Shown here piece after piece: positions 26,603-35,408 of a DNA stretch of 64,000 bases. Position numbers and translations under genes: made by a program. The DNA is taken from NCBI RefSeq assembly GCF_009696325.1, contig NZ_VUME01000007.1, positions 36,008 to 100,007 on the forward strand. The letters are read 5' to 3'. The notes beneath the pieces were generated by a model, which ran no database searches, had not been told where the DNA came from, and saw nothing but the letters and a program-made list of their open reading frames with translations. The stretch comes from Collinsella sp. WCA1-178-WT-3 (M1). GTDB taxonomy: Bacteria; Actinomycetota; Coriobacteriia; Coriobacteriales; Coriobacteriaceae. The first letter of the stretch is position 1; each line of letters begins with the position of its first letter.

Positions 26603-28236
26603 CGGCAATCACCCTCACGCGACCAGGGAAGGCGGATGCGCGGGCGTTCGGCACGCGTCGCGCGGTCGATGACCGTGTCGCTCCAAGGCCCTACGGCGCA
26701 GCCCAGCTCCACGAGCATCTCGCGCGTGGCTTCGCGCACACTGGTCGCGAAGGCACTGGCCTGACCCACGGCCTCGTCGGCACGACCAAACGCCATGAGT
26801 GCAGCCAAATCCTGCCCGCCATCGGCAATTCGAATTTTGGAACTGAGCGAGCACGCGATCTCAAAACGAATGGCGACATCCTCGTCCGCCCCACGCGCGC
26901 CAAATCGGTTGAATACGGCGCTCATGCGCGTGCGCGGCACGCCCACACGGCTCGCCAGCTCAATGACGCGCGCTGCAGACGTCGCGGAAGAAACTGACGC
27001 ATCACCCACGACAAGGCAACGGTCGCACGCCGCCACCGCAGCCGCCACGGCATCGCCCCAAAAGACCGAGGTATCGATAAGGACCACGTCGGACTCACGA
27101 CGCAAGATGTCGAGCAGCAGCTCTACCGGACGCGCCATGAGCTCGGCGCGCTCGGGCGCTGCGACAGGCCCCCAAAGCGTAACGCCTGGGGCAACGCGCA
27201 TCGATGCAGCGACCACGTCTGGCTCCGCAAGTGCGCCCGCGACCGACGGCTCGATAAGTGTCGCCATGTCATGTGGGGCATCGGCGCCCAGCAAGTCGTA
27301 GAGATTTCCAAACATTAGGTCCAGATCGAGTACGGCAGCTCGCAGACCCAGCAACGAAGCGGCATGCGCCATCGTGGCGACAATCGTCGATTTGCCACAG
27401 CCGCCCGATCCCGAGACGGCGCAGATGACCGGAGCTCGATGCGACGTCGACGCAGTGTCTGCCAGCGGTGCAGGGGCTGACGACGTGGGCGGCAACGTCC
27501 CCGTCTCGCCAGCCGCACCCAAGCGCTGCGTCCACGCCGGCACGGCAGGCTGCTCAAACGGTAGGGGCGGAACTGGGGATTCCGCTGTCACGTCGACGTG
27601 CGGGCCATCACCCGCGACAAGCCCCTCGACCTCATCGAGTCCATCGGCCAGGCTCACGCCGTGCACGTATCCCATATCTACGGCCAGGAGGTCTTCGCCA
27701 TACGGTATCGACGCTCCGGCGTCATCACATGCAAGGGGGCCCGGGGGGCGCCGAACATGCTCGGCTTCCGCTTTCCCATAGTCATCAACACGCGGGCCTC
27801 TTGTAGCGCGAGGCGCCCCGGGTTCCCTATCAACAAAAACATCGGGCTCAAGCGACACGCCCCAATCGGAATCAACCGCTCCCTCGCCCACATGTCCGCT
27901 GCCGCATATGCTGTGCGCAGCGATGACCTCGGTCGCCCCCGCGCGAAACAGCCCCTCGATATCCGACGGATCGAGCGCCTCTATCAACACGACGACGCGG
28001 CTCACGCGTCCTTCGGCAGTCAGGCGCGCGACGGTCTCTCGCACATCTTTAGTATCAAACAGGGATGCCGCGATAATGGCAGCGCCACGGCGCGAAGGAA
28101 ACGCCCGAGCCATAGACACCAACCCGTCTAGGTCGCCCACGCGAAGCACCTGCGCGCCCGCATCGCGGCCCTCGACTTCCTGCTGCAGCAGTCCGTAATC
28201 GCCACACGCGCAGCACGCAAGCCAGATCGCCTTCAT
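26599..28236 (-). CDS. tadZ: TadZ/CpaE-like localisation ATPase
   Basis: 545 residues. The N-terminal 120 residues resemble a degenerate receiver domain (RVVVLIEALDPSDIEG). A long Pro/Ala/Gly-rich linker follows (about 120-265), then a MinD/ParA-type ATPase with deviant Walker A SGSGGCGKSTIV and AAVLDLDLMFGNLYDLLG. TadZ proteins set the polar site of the Tad machine. The start is the ATG overlapping the cpaB stop (TGATG); an apparent extension upstream reads antisense to cpaB in composition and is rejected. Confidence 0.85.
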   Translation of the reverse strand: MKAIWLACCACGDYGLLQQEVEGRDAGAQVLRVGDLDGLVSMARAFPSRRGAAIIAASLFDTKDVRETVARLTAEGRVSRVVVLIEALDPSDIEGLFRAGATEVIAAHSICGSGHVGEGAVDSDWGVSLEPDVFVDREPGAPRATRGPRVDDYGKAEAEHVRRPPGPLACDDAGASIPYGEDLLAVDMGYVHGVSLADGLDEVEGLVAGDGPHVDVTAESPVPPLPFEQPAVPAWTQRLGAAGETGTLPPTSSAPAPLADTASTSHRAPVICAVSGSGGCGKSTIVATMAHAASLLGLRAAVLDLDLMFGNLYDLLGADAPHDMATLIEPSVAGALAEPDVVAASMRVAPGVTLWGPVAAPERAELMARPVELLLDILRRESDVVLIDTSVFWGDAVAAAVAACDRCLVVGDASVSSATSAARVIELASRVGVPRTRMSAVFNRFGARGADEDVAIRFEIACSLSSKIRIADGGQDLAALMAFGRADEAVGQASAFATSVREATREMLVELGCAVGPWSDTVIDRATRAERPRIRLPWSREGDCR

Positions 28237-28895
28237 CACTCGTCGCCTCCGCTCTTTTTGCCGCGTGCCGTGGCGGGAATCGTCAAGCTGACCGTTCCCT
28301 TGCCCGAGGCTCCCAGCAATTCCTTGACGTCTTTGGGGTCGGCCGCCAGCGTCACCCACTCGACCTTGCCTTCGCGCGTGGCACCGGCCTCGTCGCTGGT
28401 ATCGATCACATACGCGCCGCACAGCCGGTCGGTCACGCCGTCTTTTTGCACGTACACATCCACATAGCTGCCCACGCCTGCGGCTCCGCCCACCGAATGC
28501 TCGGCATCGACCGCCACCGAAACGGCAACCTTGCCCTTGGGCACCTCGAGCGTATGGCTCTCGGCTTTGGTGTAGACATCGCAGACCACGGCATTTTTGG
28601 GAATACGCGAGGTCGTCACGTCGCCACGCACCTGGCGCAGCTCGGTCGCCGCATCGCGCGGCAGCAGGCTCGCGAGCCACTCTTGGGTTACGACATTGGT
28701 CTCGTCGAGGGTCTCACCCACATCGATATCACGTGCGGCAACGCAAACTTCGACGCGATCGCCGCCGTATTTGGCCAAGGTTTTGGCCTGGGCCTGCTCA
28801 GCCCGCGAACGAACCGATGATCCGTAAACCATGCAGAGTGCCGCGGCGAGCACGCCCGCTGCCAGACTGATGGCGATGCGCTTGCTCTTGTTCAC
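28236..28895 (-). CDS. cpaB: CpaB/RcpC-like SAF-domain pilus protein, first gene of the Tad operon
   Basis: 219 residues. N-terminal membrane anchor (about 6-24), then a SAF domain starting RVEVCVAARDIDVGETLDE and an RcpC-type domain with TLEVPKGKVAVSVAVD and GSYVDVYVQ. In diderm systems this protein works with the secretin; no secretin occurs here, consistent with a monoderm cell. The GTG at 28895 has AGAGGAG upstream; the preceding 45 in-frame codons lack a site. Confidence 0.83.
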   Translation of the reverse strand: MNKSKRIAISLAAGVLAAALCMVYGSSVRSRAEQAQAKTLAKYGGDRVEVCVAARDIDVGETLDETNVVTQEWLASLLPRDAATELRQVRGDVTTSRIPKNAVVCDVYTKAESHTLEVPKGKVAVSVAVDAEHSVGGAAGVGSYVDVYVQKDGVTDRLCGAYVIDTSDEAGATREGKVEWVTLAADPKDVKELLGASGKGTVSLTIPATARGKKSGGDE

Positions 28896-29100
28896 GGCAG
28901 CTCCTCTCAAGACAGCACTGGGCGGATGGGATGCCCGTACCACTATTGTCCGAGCGGCCAAGCAACAAAACAGCGCGATCACCATCTTGGTTTTAAGTGT
29001 CAAACCAATTACCAGCCAAGAGCTGACCAACCCGTCAAGCCCGCGGCAAGGTTTTGGTCAGCGCGTCGGCAAAACGCTCATTTAAGGGCGCATCGGCAGT
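28896..29100. other. Upstream region of the Tad operon
   Basis: No gene. It must contain the promoter of the twelve-gene Tad transcript, but I see no pair of consensus hexamers with good spacing; a TTGACA occurs at about 29011-29006 on the minus strand without a clear -10. Confidence 0.35.
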
Positions 29101-29134
29101 AAAAAAGCCGCCTCCCGCATAGTTGGAAGACGGC
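29101..29134 (-). terminator. Rho-independent terminator after rsgA
   Basis: Stem GCCGTCTTCC/GGGAGGCGGC with an eight-base loop then six T residues on the minus strand. Confidence 0.8.
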
Positions 29135-29152
29135 TGTCATAGATAAATTCAA

Positions 29153-30337
29153 TTACAGATGGACATCGGGATCGAGCATTTGGGCACTCACACGCATGGA
29201 TGACGCCAAGTTTTGGAACGTTTCCAGGCGCAGGCCATCGATCTGCCCGGCATCGGCGGCATCGCGAACGGCGCAGCCCGGTTCGTGGGTATGCGTGCAG
29301 TCGCCAAACCGACACGCACGCGACACCTCGACGATCTCGGGGAAGGCACGCGCCAGGCCCCGCTCGTGACCAACGAGCGGCAAACTGCGCAGGCCCGGAG
29401 CGTCGGCAATGACGCCGGCGTCGCCCGGCAGCGCCACCATCACGCGCGCGACCGTGGTATGGCGGCCTTGGTCGTCGCGCTCGCGCACACCACCGGTAGC
29501 CAGCGCATCGTGGCCCAGCAGCGCATTGAGCAGCGTCGACTTTCCGGCCCCCGACTCACCCAGGATCATGGCGCACGTTCCCGCCGGCACACAGGCGCGC
29601 ACCTCATCCAAACCACGGCCTTCGGCAGAGGACGTCACGATCACGCGCACGTCCGGGCCCACCAGACGGCGCACGCGATCCAGATCGCGCTCGAGTTCCG
29701 CGGCCTCGCAGCGGTCGGCCTTGGTAAGCACCACCACCGGCTCGGCATCGCAGTCGAGCGCCAACACCAGCGAGCGCGCCACGCGGTCGAGCAGCACCTC
29801 GCCGGCGCCAAGTGCCTGCACGATCAGCACGCTATCCACGTTGGAACAAAGCACCTGACGCTCGCCGCGGGCGCGGCCACGCCAACGCTCAAAACTCGTG
29901 CGTCGCGGCAGGACGCATTCGATTACGCCCATGTCGTGCCCGGGTGTACGACGCACCGCCACACGGTCGCCCACAGCCGGCAGCAGTACCTCGTCCTCGC
30001 CGCGCGACTTGGCAAACCCCACGGCATGCTCGGCACGAAAGGTATCGTCGGCCGTCGCCACCAGCGGAAACCCGCGGTCCAGGCGCACCACGGCACCGAG
30101 CTGCATCTGCTCGGGCTCCTCGGCCTGAGCGCAAAAGTCGTCAAATGCAGCCTGCTGAGCCGCATCGACCGGCAGGTCATCGAACGCCGGAACATCCTGC
30201 AGTGCGTCAAGCCCCGGTACGCTTGCCAGCAACTCCTCAGCAGATGCGGGAGCCTCGGTCGCGAGCTTCCGACGACGATCACGCTTGGCCCGCGCCCCCG
30301 TCGTCTTTTTCTTCGCCTTAGCCCTAGCCTTGCCCAC
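29153..30337 (-). CDS. rsgA: Ribosome small-subunit-dependent GTPase RsgA
   Basis: Circularly permuted GTPase that checks late 30S maturation. The G motifs occur in permuted order: G4 VVLTKADR, G1 GESGAGKSTLL, G3 in IADAPGLRS. An OB domain precedes (about 95-160) and a C-terminal zinc site CRFGDCTHTHEPGC follows. 394 residues; the basic N-terminal extension (KARAKAKKKT) of about 90 residues is longer than in most RsgA proteins. The GTG at 30337 has GGGAGG five bases upstream. Confidence 0.94.
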   Translation of the reverse strand: MGKARAKAKKKTTGARAKRDRRRKLATEAPASAEELLASVPGLDALQDVPAFDDLPVDAAQQAAFDDFCAQAEEPEQMQLGAVVRLDRGFPLVATADDTFRAEHAVGFAKSRGEDEVLLPAVGDRVAVRRTPGHDMGVIECVLPRRTSFERWRGRARGERQVLCSNVDSVLIVQALGAGEVLLDRVARSLVLALDCDAEPVVVLTKADRCEAAELERDLDRVRRLVGPDVRVIVTSSAEGRGLDEVRACVPAGTCAMILGESGAGKSTLLNALLGHDALATGGVRERDDQGRHTTVARVMVALPGDAGVIADAPGLRSLPLVGHERGLARAFPEIVEVSRACRFGDCTHTHEPGCAVRDAADAGQIDGLRLETFQNLASSMRVSAQMLDPDVHL

Positions 30338-30414
30338 AAGCGCCTCCCAGCACCACAAATCACAACTGAGCAGGTATTTTAAATCAAAAAGAGCTGGCCG
30401 GGCAAAGCCCTAAC

Positions 30415-30451
30415 TCAAAAAGAGCCGGTCGAGCAAACGCTCGACCGGCTC
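30415..30451 (-). terminator. Terminator downstream of the Ca2+ ATPase
   Basis: Stem GAGCCGGTCGAGC with a four-base loop and its exact complement, then TTTTT on the minus strand. Confidence 0.85.
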
Positions 30452-30511
30452 ACAAACTTTCCCTCAGCCCTTTATCATCCGCGCGGGAGAAAAGCCAGCA
30501 AGGATGCCGCA

Positions 30512-30606
30512 GGGCCCGCCCGCCGGGAGGGGTTTCCTAAGGGCACATCCCGCAGCCGCAAAGCGGCGAGGACGTGCCCGTGGAAACCCCGCAGGCGGTC
30601 GGGCCC
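30512..30606. repeat. REP-like palindromic element in the 3' region of the ATPase gene
   Basis: Imperfect inverted repeat of about 33 bp arms (GGGCCCG ... GGGGTTTCC and its near complement) with an inner hairpin GCCGC-AAA-GCGGC. Similar in layout and motifs (GTTTCC, GCCGCAGG, GGACAGG) to the element at about 41815-41930 between pheS and pheT. It lies between the ATPase stop and its terminator, so it is transcribed. Confidence 0.65.
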
Positions 30607-30617
30607 GGACAGGAACG

Positions 30618-33299
30618 TTACTCTTTTTCGACCGCGCGCATGATCGCCTTGTAGATCTCCATCAGCGGAATGATCAGGAAGGCAAGGCCCAGCGCGGCGA
30701 TAACGCCCTTGAGCTCAAGCGTCACGGGGCCAAAGAACATCTCGGCAAGCGTCGGCTGCACGGTTACGATCACCGTCAGCACCAGCGCCAGCGCGGCAGA
30801 GGCCCACAGCCACTTGTTCTGCTTCTTCATCTTAAACAGCGACGTGCGGCGGCTGCGCATGTTAAAGCAGTGGAAGATCTCGACCATGTTGAGCGTGATG
30901 AAGGCCATCATCACGCCTTCCTCGTCGGCGACGCCGGCGATCATATCGGCGATGTGGATGTAGCCCATGTCAAAGTACACGCCCACAAAGAAGCTCGCCA
31001 GCACCAACGCGGCAATGATCAAGCCCTGGACCACGCAGTCCAGGCCCATATTGCCGGCAAAGACGCCGTCCTTGGCGTTGCGCGGCTTGCGCTTCATGAT
31101 GTCGCCCTCGGCATCCTCCATGCCCAGCGCGAGCGCGGGGAAGCAGTCGGTGACCAGGTTCACCCACAGCAACTGCACCGGCTGGAAGATGGTAAAGCCG
31201 ATGAGCGTGGCGATAAACACCGAGAACACCTCGGCAAGGTTGGCCGAAAGCAGGAACTGGATGACCTTGCGGATGTTGTCGTAGATGCGGCGACCCTCTT
31301 CGCAGGCACCGATGATGGTGGCGAAGTTGTCGTCGGCAAGCACCATGTCGGCGACGTTCTTGGTAACGTCGGTACCGGTGATGCCCATGCCAACGCCGAT
31401 GTCGGCACGCTTGATGGACGGGGCGTCGTTGACGCCGTCGCCCGTCATGGCCACGATCTGGTCGCGCGACTTCCAAGCCTCGACGATACGGGTCTTGTGC
31501 TCGGGCTGGACGCGGGCGTACACGCCGTAGTCCTCGATGTGCGCGTCGAGTTCCTCGTCGCTCATGCGATCGAGGTCGGCACCGGTGATGGCATGGCTGC
31601 GATCGGTGACGATGCCCAGCTGCTTGGCGATGGCCACGGCGGTGTCGATGTGGTCGCCCGTGATCATGACGGTGCGGATACCGGCATCGTGGGCCTCGCG
31701 GATGGCGTCGGCGACCTCGGGGCGGACCGGGTCAATCATGCCGGACAGGCCGCAGAAGACCAGGTCGTGCTCGAGCGCGGCGGGGCTGCAGTCGCTCGGG
31801 ACCTCGGTGTAGGTGCGGCTTGCCAGCGCCAGCACGCGCAGGGCCTCGTCGGCCATGGCCTTGTTGGCGGCCACGAGCTCGGCACGACGCTCCTCGGTCA
31901 GGGGGACGACCTTATCGCCCTCGTAGATGTGGGTGCACAGGCCGATCACCACGTCGGGCGCGCCCTTGGTGTATTGCTCGTACTCGCCGTCCAGGGTCTC
32001 AACGACCACGGACATCATCTTGCGGCCCGAGTCAAACGGGGCCTCGCCCACGCGCGGGTGCTCGGCAGTCAGACCAGTGAGGCCCGCCTTTCCGGCATCG
32101 TTGACGAGCGCGCACTCGGTCGGCTCGCCCACGGCCTCGCCCAGTTCCTCGTCCCACTGGGCATCGGAGCACAGCGCCATACCTGCCAGGAACTTCTCCT
32201 TAGGCGCAGCGAGCTCGTGCTTGACGACGGTCATCTTGTTTTGGGTAAGGGTACCGGTCTTGTCGGAGCAGATGGTCTGCGTGCAGCCGAGAGTCTCGAC
32301 GGCAGAGAGCTTGCGGATAATTGCCTGGCGCTTGGCCATCTTGGTCACGCCAAGCGACAGCACGATGGTCACGACGGCGACCAGGCCCTCGGGGATGGCA
32401 GCGACGGCGAGTGAGACGGCGACCATAAAGGTGTCGAGCAGGGCAGTCGGGTCGGTAAGGACGTTGCCCACGCCGTGGCGGACGATGTCGACGCCAAAGA
32501 TCACGACGCAGATGACGATCACCATAATGGTGAGGATACGGCTGAGCTCGGCGAGCTTCACCTGCAGCGGCGTGAGCTCTTCCTTGGCCTCGGCCAGGGC
32601 ACCGGCGATCTTGCCCATCTCGGTATCCATGCCGGTGCCGACCACGACGGCGCGGCCACGGCCGTACACAACGGTGGAGCCCATGTAGCACATGTTCTTG
32701 CGGTCGCCGAGCGGCACGTCATCGGTGCCCGCGGCAAGCTCGATCACGTTGGCGTGCTTCTCGACCGGCACCGACTCGCCGGTGAGCGCGGCCTCTTCGA
32801 TTTTCATCGTGGCGCTCTCGAGCACGCGGCAGTCGGCCGGGACGGAGTCGCCCGCCTCGAGCATGATCACGTCGCCGGGTACGAGCTCGGCGCTCGGCAG
32901 GTGCACGAGTTTGCCGTCGCGTAGAACCTTGGACTGCGCCGCGCTCATCTCCTGAAGGGCCTCGAGGGCCTCCTCGCTCTTGGCTTCCTGGACCACGCCC
33001 AGCACCGAGTTGACGATAACGACGAACATGATGATGGCGACATCGGCAAAGTCCGCCTCGCCCTTAACCATGCCCGTGAGCGCGCTGATAACGGCGGCAA
33101 CGATCAACATGATGACCATGGGGTCGGCCATCTGCTCAAAGAAACGCTTCCACAGCGGCGTCTTCTCGGCTTCCTCGAGCTTGTTAGGGCCTGTCTTGGC
33201 GAGGCGCGACGACGCCTCGTCGTTGCTCAGGCCGAGGTTCTCATCGACACCTTGGTCGCTGAGCACCTCCGCCGCGGCGGACAGGTATTCCTTTTGCAT
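30618..33299 (-). CDS. P-type (type IIA, calcium-transporting) ATPase
   Basis: 893-residue membrane pump. Domains run in order: N-terminal cation ATPase region, membrane helices 1-2, actuator domain with LTGESVPVEK, helices 3-4 with the ion-binding IPEGL, phosphorylation site CSDKTGTLTQNK, nucleotide domain with KGAPDVV, hinge MTGDGVNDAPSIK, and six C-terminal helices. AAIPEGL and NLVTDCFPALALGMED match SERCA/PMCA-like bacterial Ca2+ ATPases; another divalent cation cannot be excluded. Preceded by a structured leader that may sequester the AGGAGGGG ribosome site, so it is probably regulated at translation. Confidence 0.92.
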   Translation of the reverse strand: MQKEYLSAAAEVLSDQGVDENLGLSNDEASSRLAKTGPNKLEEAEKTPLWKRFFEQMADPMVIMLIVAAVISALTGMVKGEADFADVAIIMFVVIVNSVLGVVQEAKSEEALEALQEMSAAQSKVLRDGKLVHLPSAELVPGDVIMLEAGDSVPADCRVLESATMKIEEAALTGESVPVEKHANVIELAAGTDDVPLGDRKNMCYMGSTVVYGRGRAVVVGTGMDTEMGKIAGALAEAKEELTPLQVKLAELSRILTIMVIVICVVIFGVDIVRHGVGNVLTDPTALLDTFMVAVSLAVAAIPEGLVAVVTIVLSLGVTKMAKRQAIIRKLSAVETLGCTQTICSDKTGTLTQNKMTVVKHELAAPKEKFLAGMALCSDAQWDEELGEAVGEPTECALVNDAGKAGLTGLTAEHPRVGEAPFDSGRKMMSVVVETLDGEYEQYTKGAPDVVIGLCTHIYEGDKVVPLTEERRAELVAANKAMADEALRVLALASRTYTEVPSDCSPAALEHDLVFCGLSGMIDPVRPEVADAIREAHDAGIRTVMITGDHIDTAVAIAKQLGIVTDRSHAITGADLDRMSDEELDAHIEDYGVYARVQPEHKTRIVEAWKSRDQIVAMTGDGVNDAPSIKRADIGVGMGITGTDVTKNVADMVLADDNFATIIGACEEGRRIYDNIRKVIQFLLSANLAEVFSVFIATLIGFTIFQPVQLLWVNLVTDCFPALALGMEDAEGDIMKRKPRNAKDGVFAGNMGLDCVVQGLIIAALVLASFFVGVYFDMGYIHIADMIAGVADEEGVMMAFITLNMVEIFHCFNMRSRRTSLFKMKKQNKWLWASAALALVLTVIVTVQPTLAEMFFGPVTLELKGVIAALGLAFLIIPLMEIYKAIMRAVEKE

Positions 33300-33412
33300 A
33301 TAGAGTCCCCTCCTGGGATTCGGGCCACTCAGCAGATTGATGCCCGATCATAATTCCCAGGAGAAGGGCAAGGGCTCATCAAGGCTGCCGTGCTGAGCGG
33401 CAGTTGATAGTG
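33300..33412 (-). promoter_or_regulatory. Structured leader of the Ca2+ ATPase with complementary hairpin loops
   Basis: Hairpin B: outer 9-bp stem 33310-33318 with 33355-33363 and inner 6-bp stem 33320-33325 with 33342-33347. Its 3' strand on the RNA includes AGGAG of the ribosome site. Hairpin A: stem 33385-33390 with 33398-33403, 7-base loop, extended by ATCAA/TTGAT. The loop of A (33391-33397) is the exact complement of seven bases in the loop of B (33328-33334), allowing a kissing interaction. It does not fit the yybP-ykoY, M-box or NiCo patterns I know. Confidence 0.7.
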
Positions 33413-33741
33413 GAGCTATGGTACCCCAAAGCGACGCGTCTAGCCAAAACAATCCATTTGGAAATATGGTCCGTATGCAACGATGCGGACCGTGTGATGC
33501 TCAATACTGATAAAACGTTTTTTCTTAGGCGCGTCGCCAAACTAACATATCGCCCAGATAGCAGCGGTTAGAGCGGTTGGTAAAATTTTTTCATATACCG
33601 TTTTTCCCGTAAAAAATGAACTTCTAATTCGGCATACGGTCGATTTTTTGGGGTATTCGGTCGGCATTTCGTTATAATCAACTCAGTTTTATTTCTTATG
33701 GTTTATCTATCAGCGCAAGACGATGTCAGATGGAGGTCTGA
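33413..33741. other. Divergent promoter region between the ATPase leader and pyk
   Basis: AT-rich region without genes. A 6-bp dyad GGTCCG-N12-CGGACC at 33468-33491 could be an operator. A TATAAT at 33673-33678 is the likely pyk -10; the best -35 (TTGGGG, 33648-33653) is poor and 19 bp away. Confidence 0.5.
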
Positions 33742-35202
33742 ATGTACAAGCGCACTAAGATTGTATGCACCATGGGTCCCGCCTGCGATAGCGACGAGAC
33801 CATCCGCGAGATGATCAAGGCGGGCATGAACGTCGCCCGTTTTAACTTCTCGCACGGCTCCTACGACGAGCACCACGGTCGCATCGAGCGCGTCCGTCGT
33901 ATTTCCAAGGAGCTCGGTATGCCCGTCGGCATCCTGCTCGACACCAAGGGCCCCGAGGTCCGCACCGGCCTTCTGGTCGACGGCAAGAAGGTTGCCGTCA
34001 AGACCGGCGACAAGATCGTCGTTACCGCTCAGCCCACGTCCGAGGATTTCCACGGCACCGCTGAGCACATCTCCCTCGACTACCTGGCTCTGCCCTCCGA
34101 GGTCGAGAAGGGCTCCCTCATCCTGATCGATGACGGCCTGGTTGCTCTCGAGGTCGAGTCCGTCGACGGCCAGGACATGACCTGCGTCGTCAAGAACGAC
34201 GGCCTAATCGGCGAGCGCAAGGGCGTCAACATGCCCAACGTCAACATCTCGCTGCCCGCCATCACCGAGCGCGATCGTCAGGACATCCTCTTTGGCCTGA
34301 CCGAGAACATCGACTACATCGCCGCTTCCTTCATCCGTGACGGCGAGTCTGTCCGCGGCATCCGCGAGCTTTGCCGCGAGAACGGCGGCGAGCACGTGAC
34401 GATCTTCCCGAAGATCGAGTGCGCCCTGGGCGTCGAGAACTTCGATGAGATCCTCGAGGCTTCCGACGGCATCATGGTCGCCCGTGGCGACCTGGGCATC
34501 GAGATCAAGCCCGAGCTCGTTCCGCACATCCAGAAGGAGATCATCGCCAAGTGCAACGCGGCCTACAAGCCCGTTATCACCGCTACGCAGATGCTCGACT
34601 CCATGCAGCAGAACCCGCGCCCGACGCGCGCCGAGGTTGCCGACGTTGCTAACGCCATTTACGACGGTACCGACGCCGTCATGCTGTCCGGCGAGTCCGC
34701 TGCCGGTAAGTACCCGGTCGAGGCCGTCAAGATGCAGGCCAGCATCGCTCTCGAGACCGAGAAGTACCTCCCGGCTCACGCTCCGCTCGAGGTTCCGGCC
34801 GATGCTCACGGCACCCGCGTCGTCAACAACGTTGTGGGTATGTCCGCTGTGAACATGGCCACCACCGTTGGCGCCAAGTGCATCACCGTGCCGACGACCA
34901 CCGGCCGTACCGCTCGCCTGATCTCGCACTTCCGTCCCAACATGCCGATCTGCGCGTTCTCCCGCCACGAGTGGGCCGTCCAGCAGATGATCATGTACTG
35001 GGGCGTTATCCCGCACAAGGCCGAGATTACCCAGGGCACCGTCAACGGCACGATCGTCAAGGCGATCGAGACCGCTAAGGAGCTCGGCTACGTCGAGACC
35101 GGCGATTTGACCGTCGCTACCGCCGGCGATCCCCGTATGAGCGTCCAGCTTGAGGACAAGGTCTCCTCGACCAACGTCGCCTACGTCGCTCAGGTGCGCT
35201 AA
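33742..35202 (+). CDS. pyk: Pyruvate kinase
   Basis: Glycolytic enzyme converting phosphoenolpyruvate and ADP to pyruvate and ATP. 486 residues. Visible: ARFNFSHGSYDEH, LLDTKGPEVRTG, the signature FPKIECALGVEN with catalytic Lys, GIMVARGDLGIEI, and DAVMLSGESAAGKYP. No extra C-terminal PEP-utiliser domain. Codon use is distinct from its neighbours: many C/T-ending and GCT, CGT and GTT codons, as in very highly expressed genes. A near-perfect terminator follows. Monocistronic. Confidence 0.97.
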   Translation: MYKRTKIVCTMGPACDSDETIREMIKAGMNVARFNFSHGSYDEHHGRIERVRRISKELGMPVGILLDTKGPEVRTGLLVDGKKVAVKTGDKIVVTAQPTSEDFHGTAEHISLDYLALPSEVEKGSLILIDDGLVALEVESVDGQDMTCVVKNDGLIGERKGVNMPNVNISLPAITERDRQDILFGLTENIDYIAASFIRDGESVRGIRELCRENGGEHVTIFPKIECALGVENFDEILEASDGIMVARGDLGIEIKPELVPHIQKEIIAKCNAAYKPVITATQMLDSMQQNPRPTRAEVADVANAIYDGTDAVMLSGESAAGKYPVEAVKMQASIALETEKYLPAHAPLEVPADAHGTRVVNNVVGMSAVNMATTVGAKCITVPTTTGRTARLISHFRPNMPICAFSRHEWAVQQMIMYWGVIPHKAEITQGTVNGTIVKAIETAKELGYVETGDLTVATAGDPRMSVQLEDKVSSTNVAYVAQVR

Positions 35203-35228
35203 ATCGCACTTGCAAGCACATTTGCATT

Positions 35229-35267
35229 AAAAAGGGCCCGGAAGGCTTCGCCTTCCGGGCCCTTTTT
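35229..35267 (+). terminator. Rho-independent terminator of pyk
   Basis: Perfect stem AAAGGGCCCGGAAGGC / GCCTTCCGGGCCCTTT around a TTC-containing loop, followed by T residues; works in both directions. Confidence 0.92.
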
Positions 35268-35269
35268 AA

Positions 35270-35408
35270 GACGTACTTCATATGCCGCTTCATCGATTTG
35301 TGTTCAGTCGCGAACCTTTCCGATGCCGAGCGCACCACCGAAGATGCCCTGCGACGGAAGCTGTTGGTCGATTGGGATGAACTGTTCACCGCGAAGTCAG
35401 CCGGCTAG
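35270..35408 (+). pseudogene. Possible 3' remnant of an unidentified gene
   Basis: An open frame without start codon reads ...SVANLSDAERTTEDALRR then KLLVDWDELFTAKSAG and stop. The composition is protein-like, with charged amphipathic helices, yet the frame begins inside the pyk terminator. It could be the tail of a gene lost upstream or chance. It overlaps the end of the next gene by a few bases. Confidence 0.3.

Noticed and set aside
28237..28680. N-terminal extension of TadZ to 693 residues
   Set aside because: The extension lies over the cpaB gene in another frame and is Arg/Gly-rich; a coupled ATG at 28236 explains the gene.
30504..32414. 636-residue plus-strand frame
   Set aside because: Antisense to the Ca2+ ATPase; His/Gly/Asp-rich composition typical of the reverse strand of GC-rich genes.
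33300..33480. Known ion riboswitch (yybP-ykoY, M-box or NiCo) before the ATPase
   Set aside because: The conserved loop sequences of those classes are not visible, although a formal model search was not possible here.
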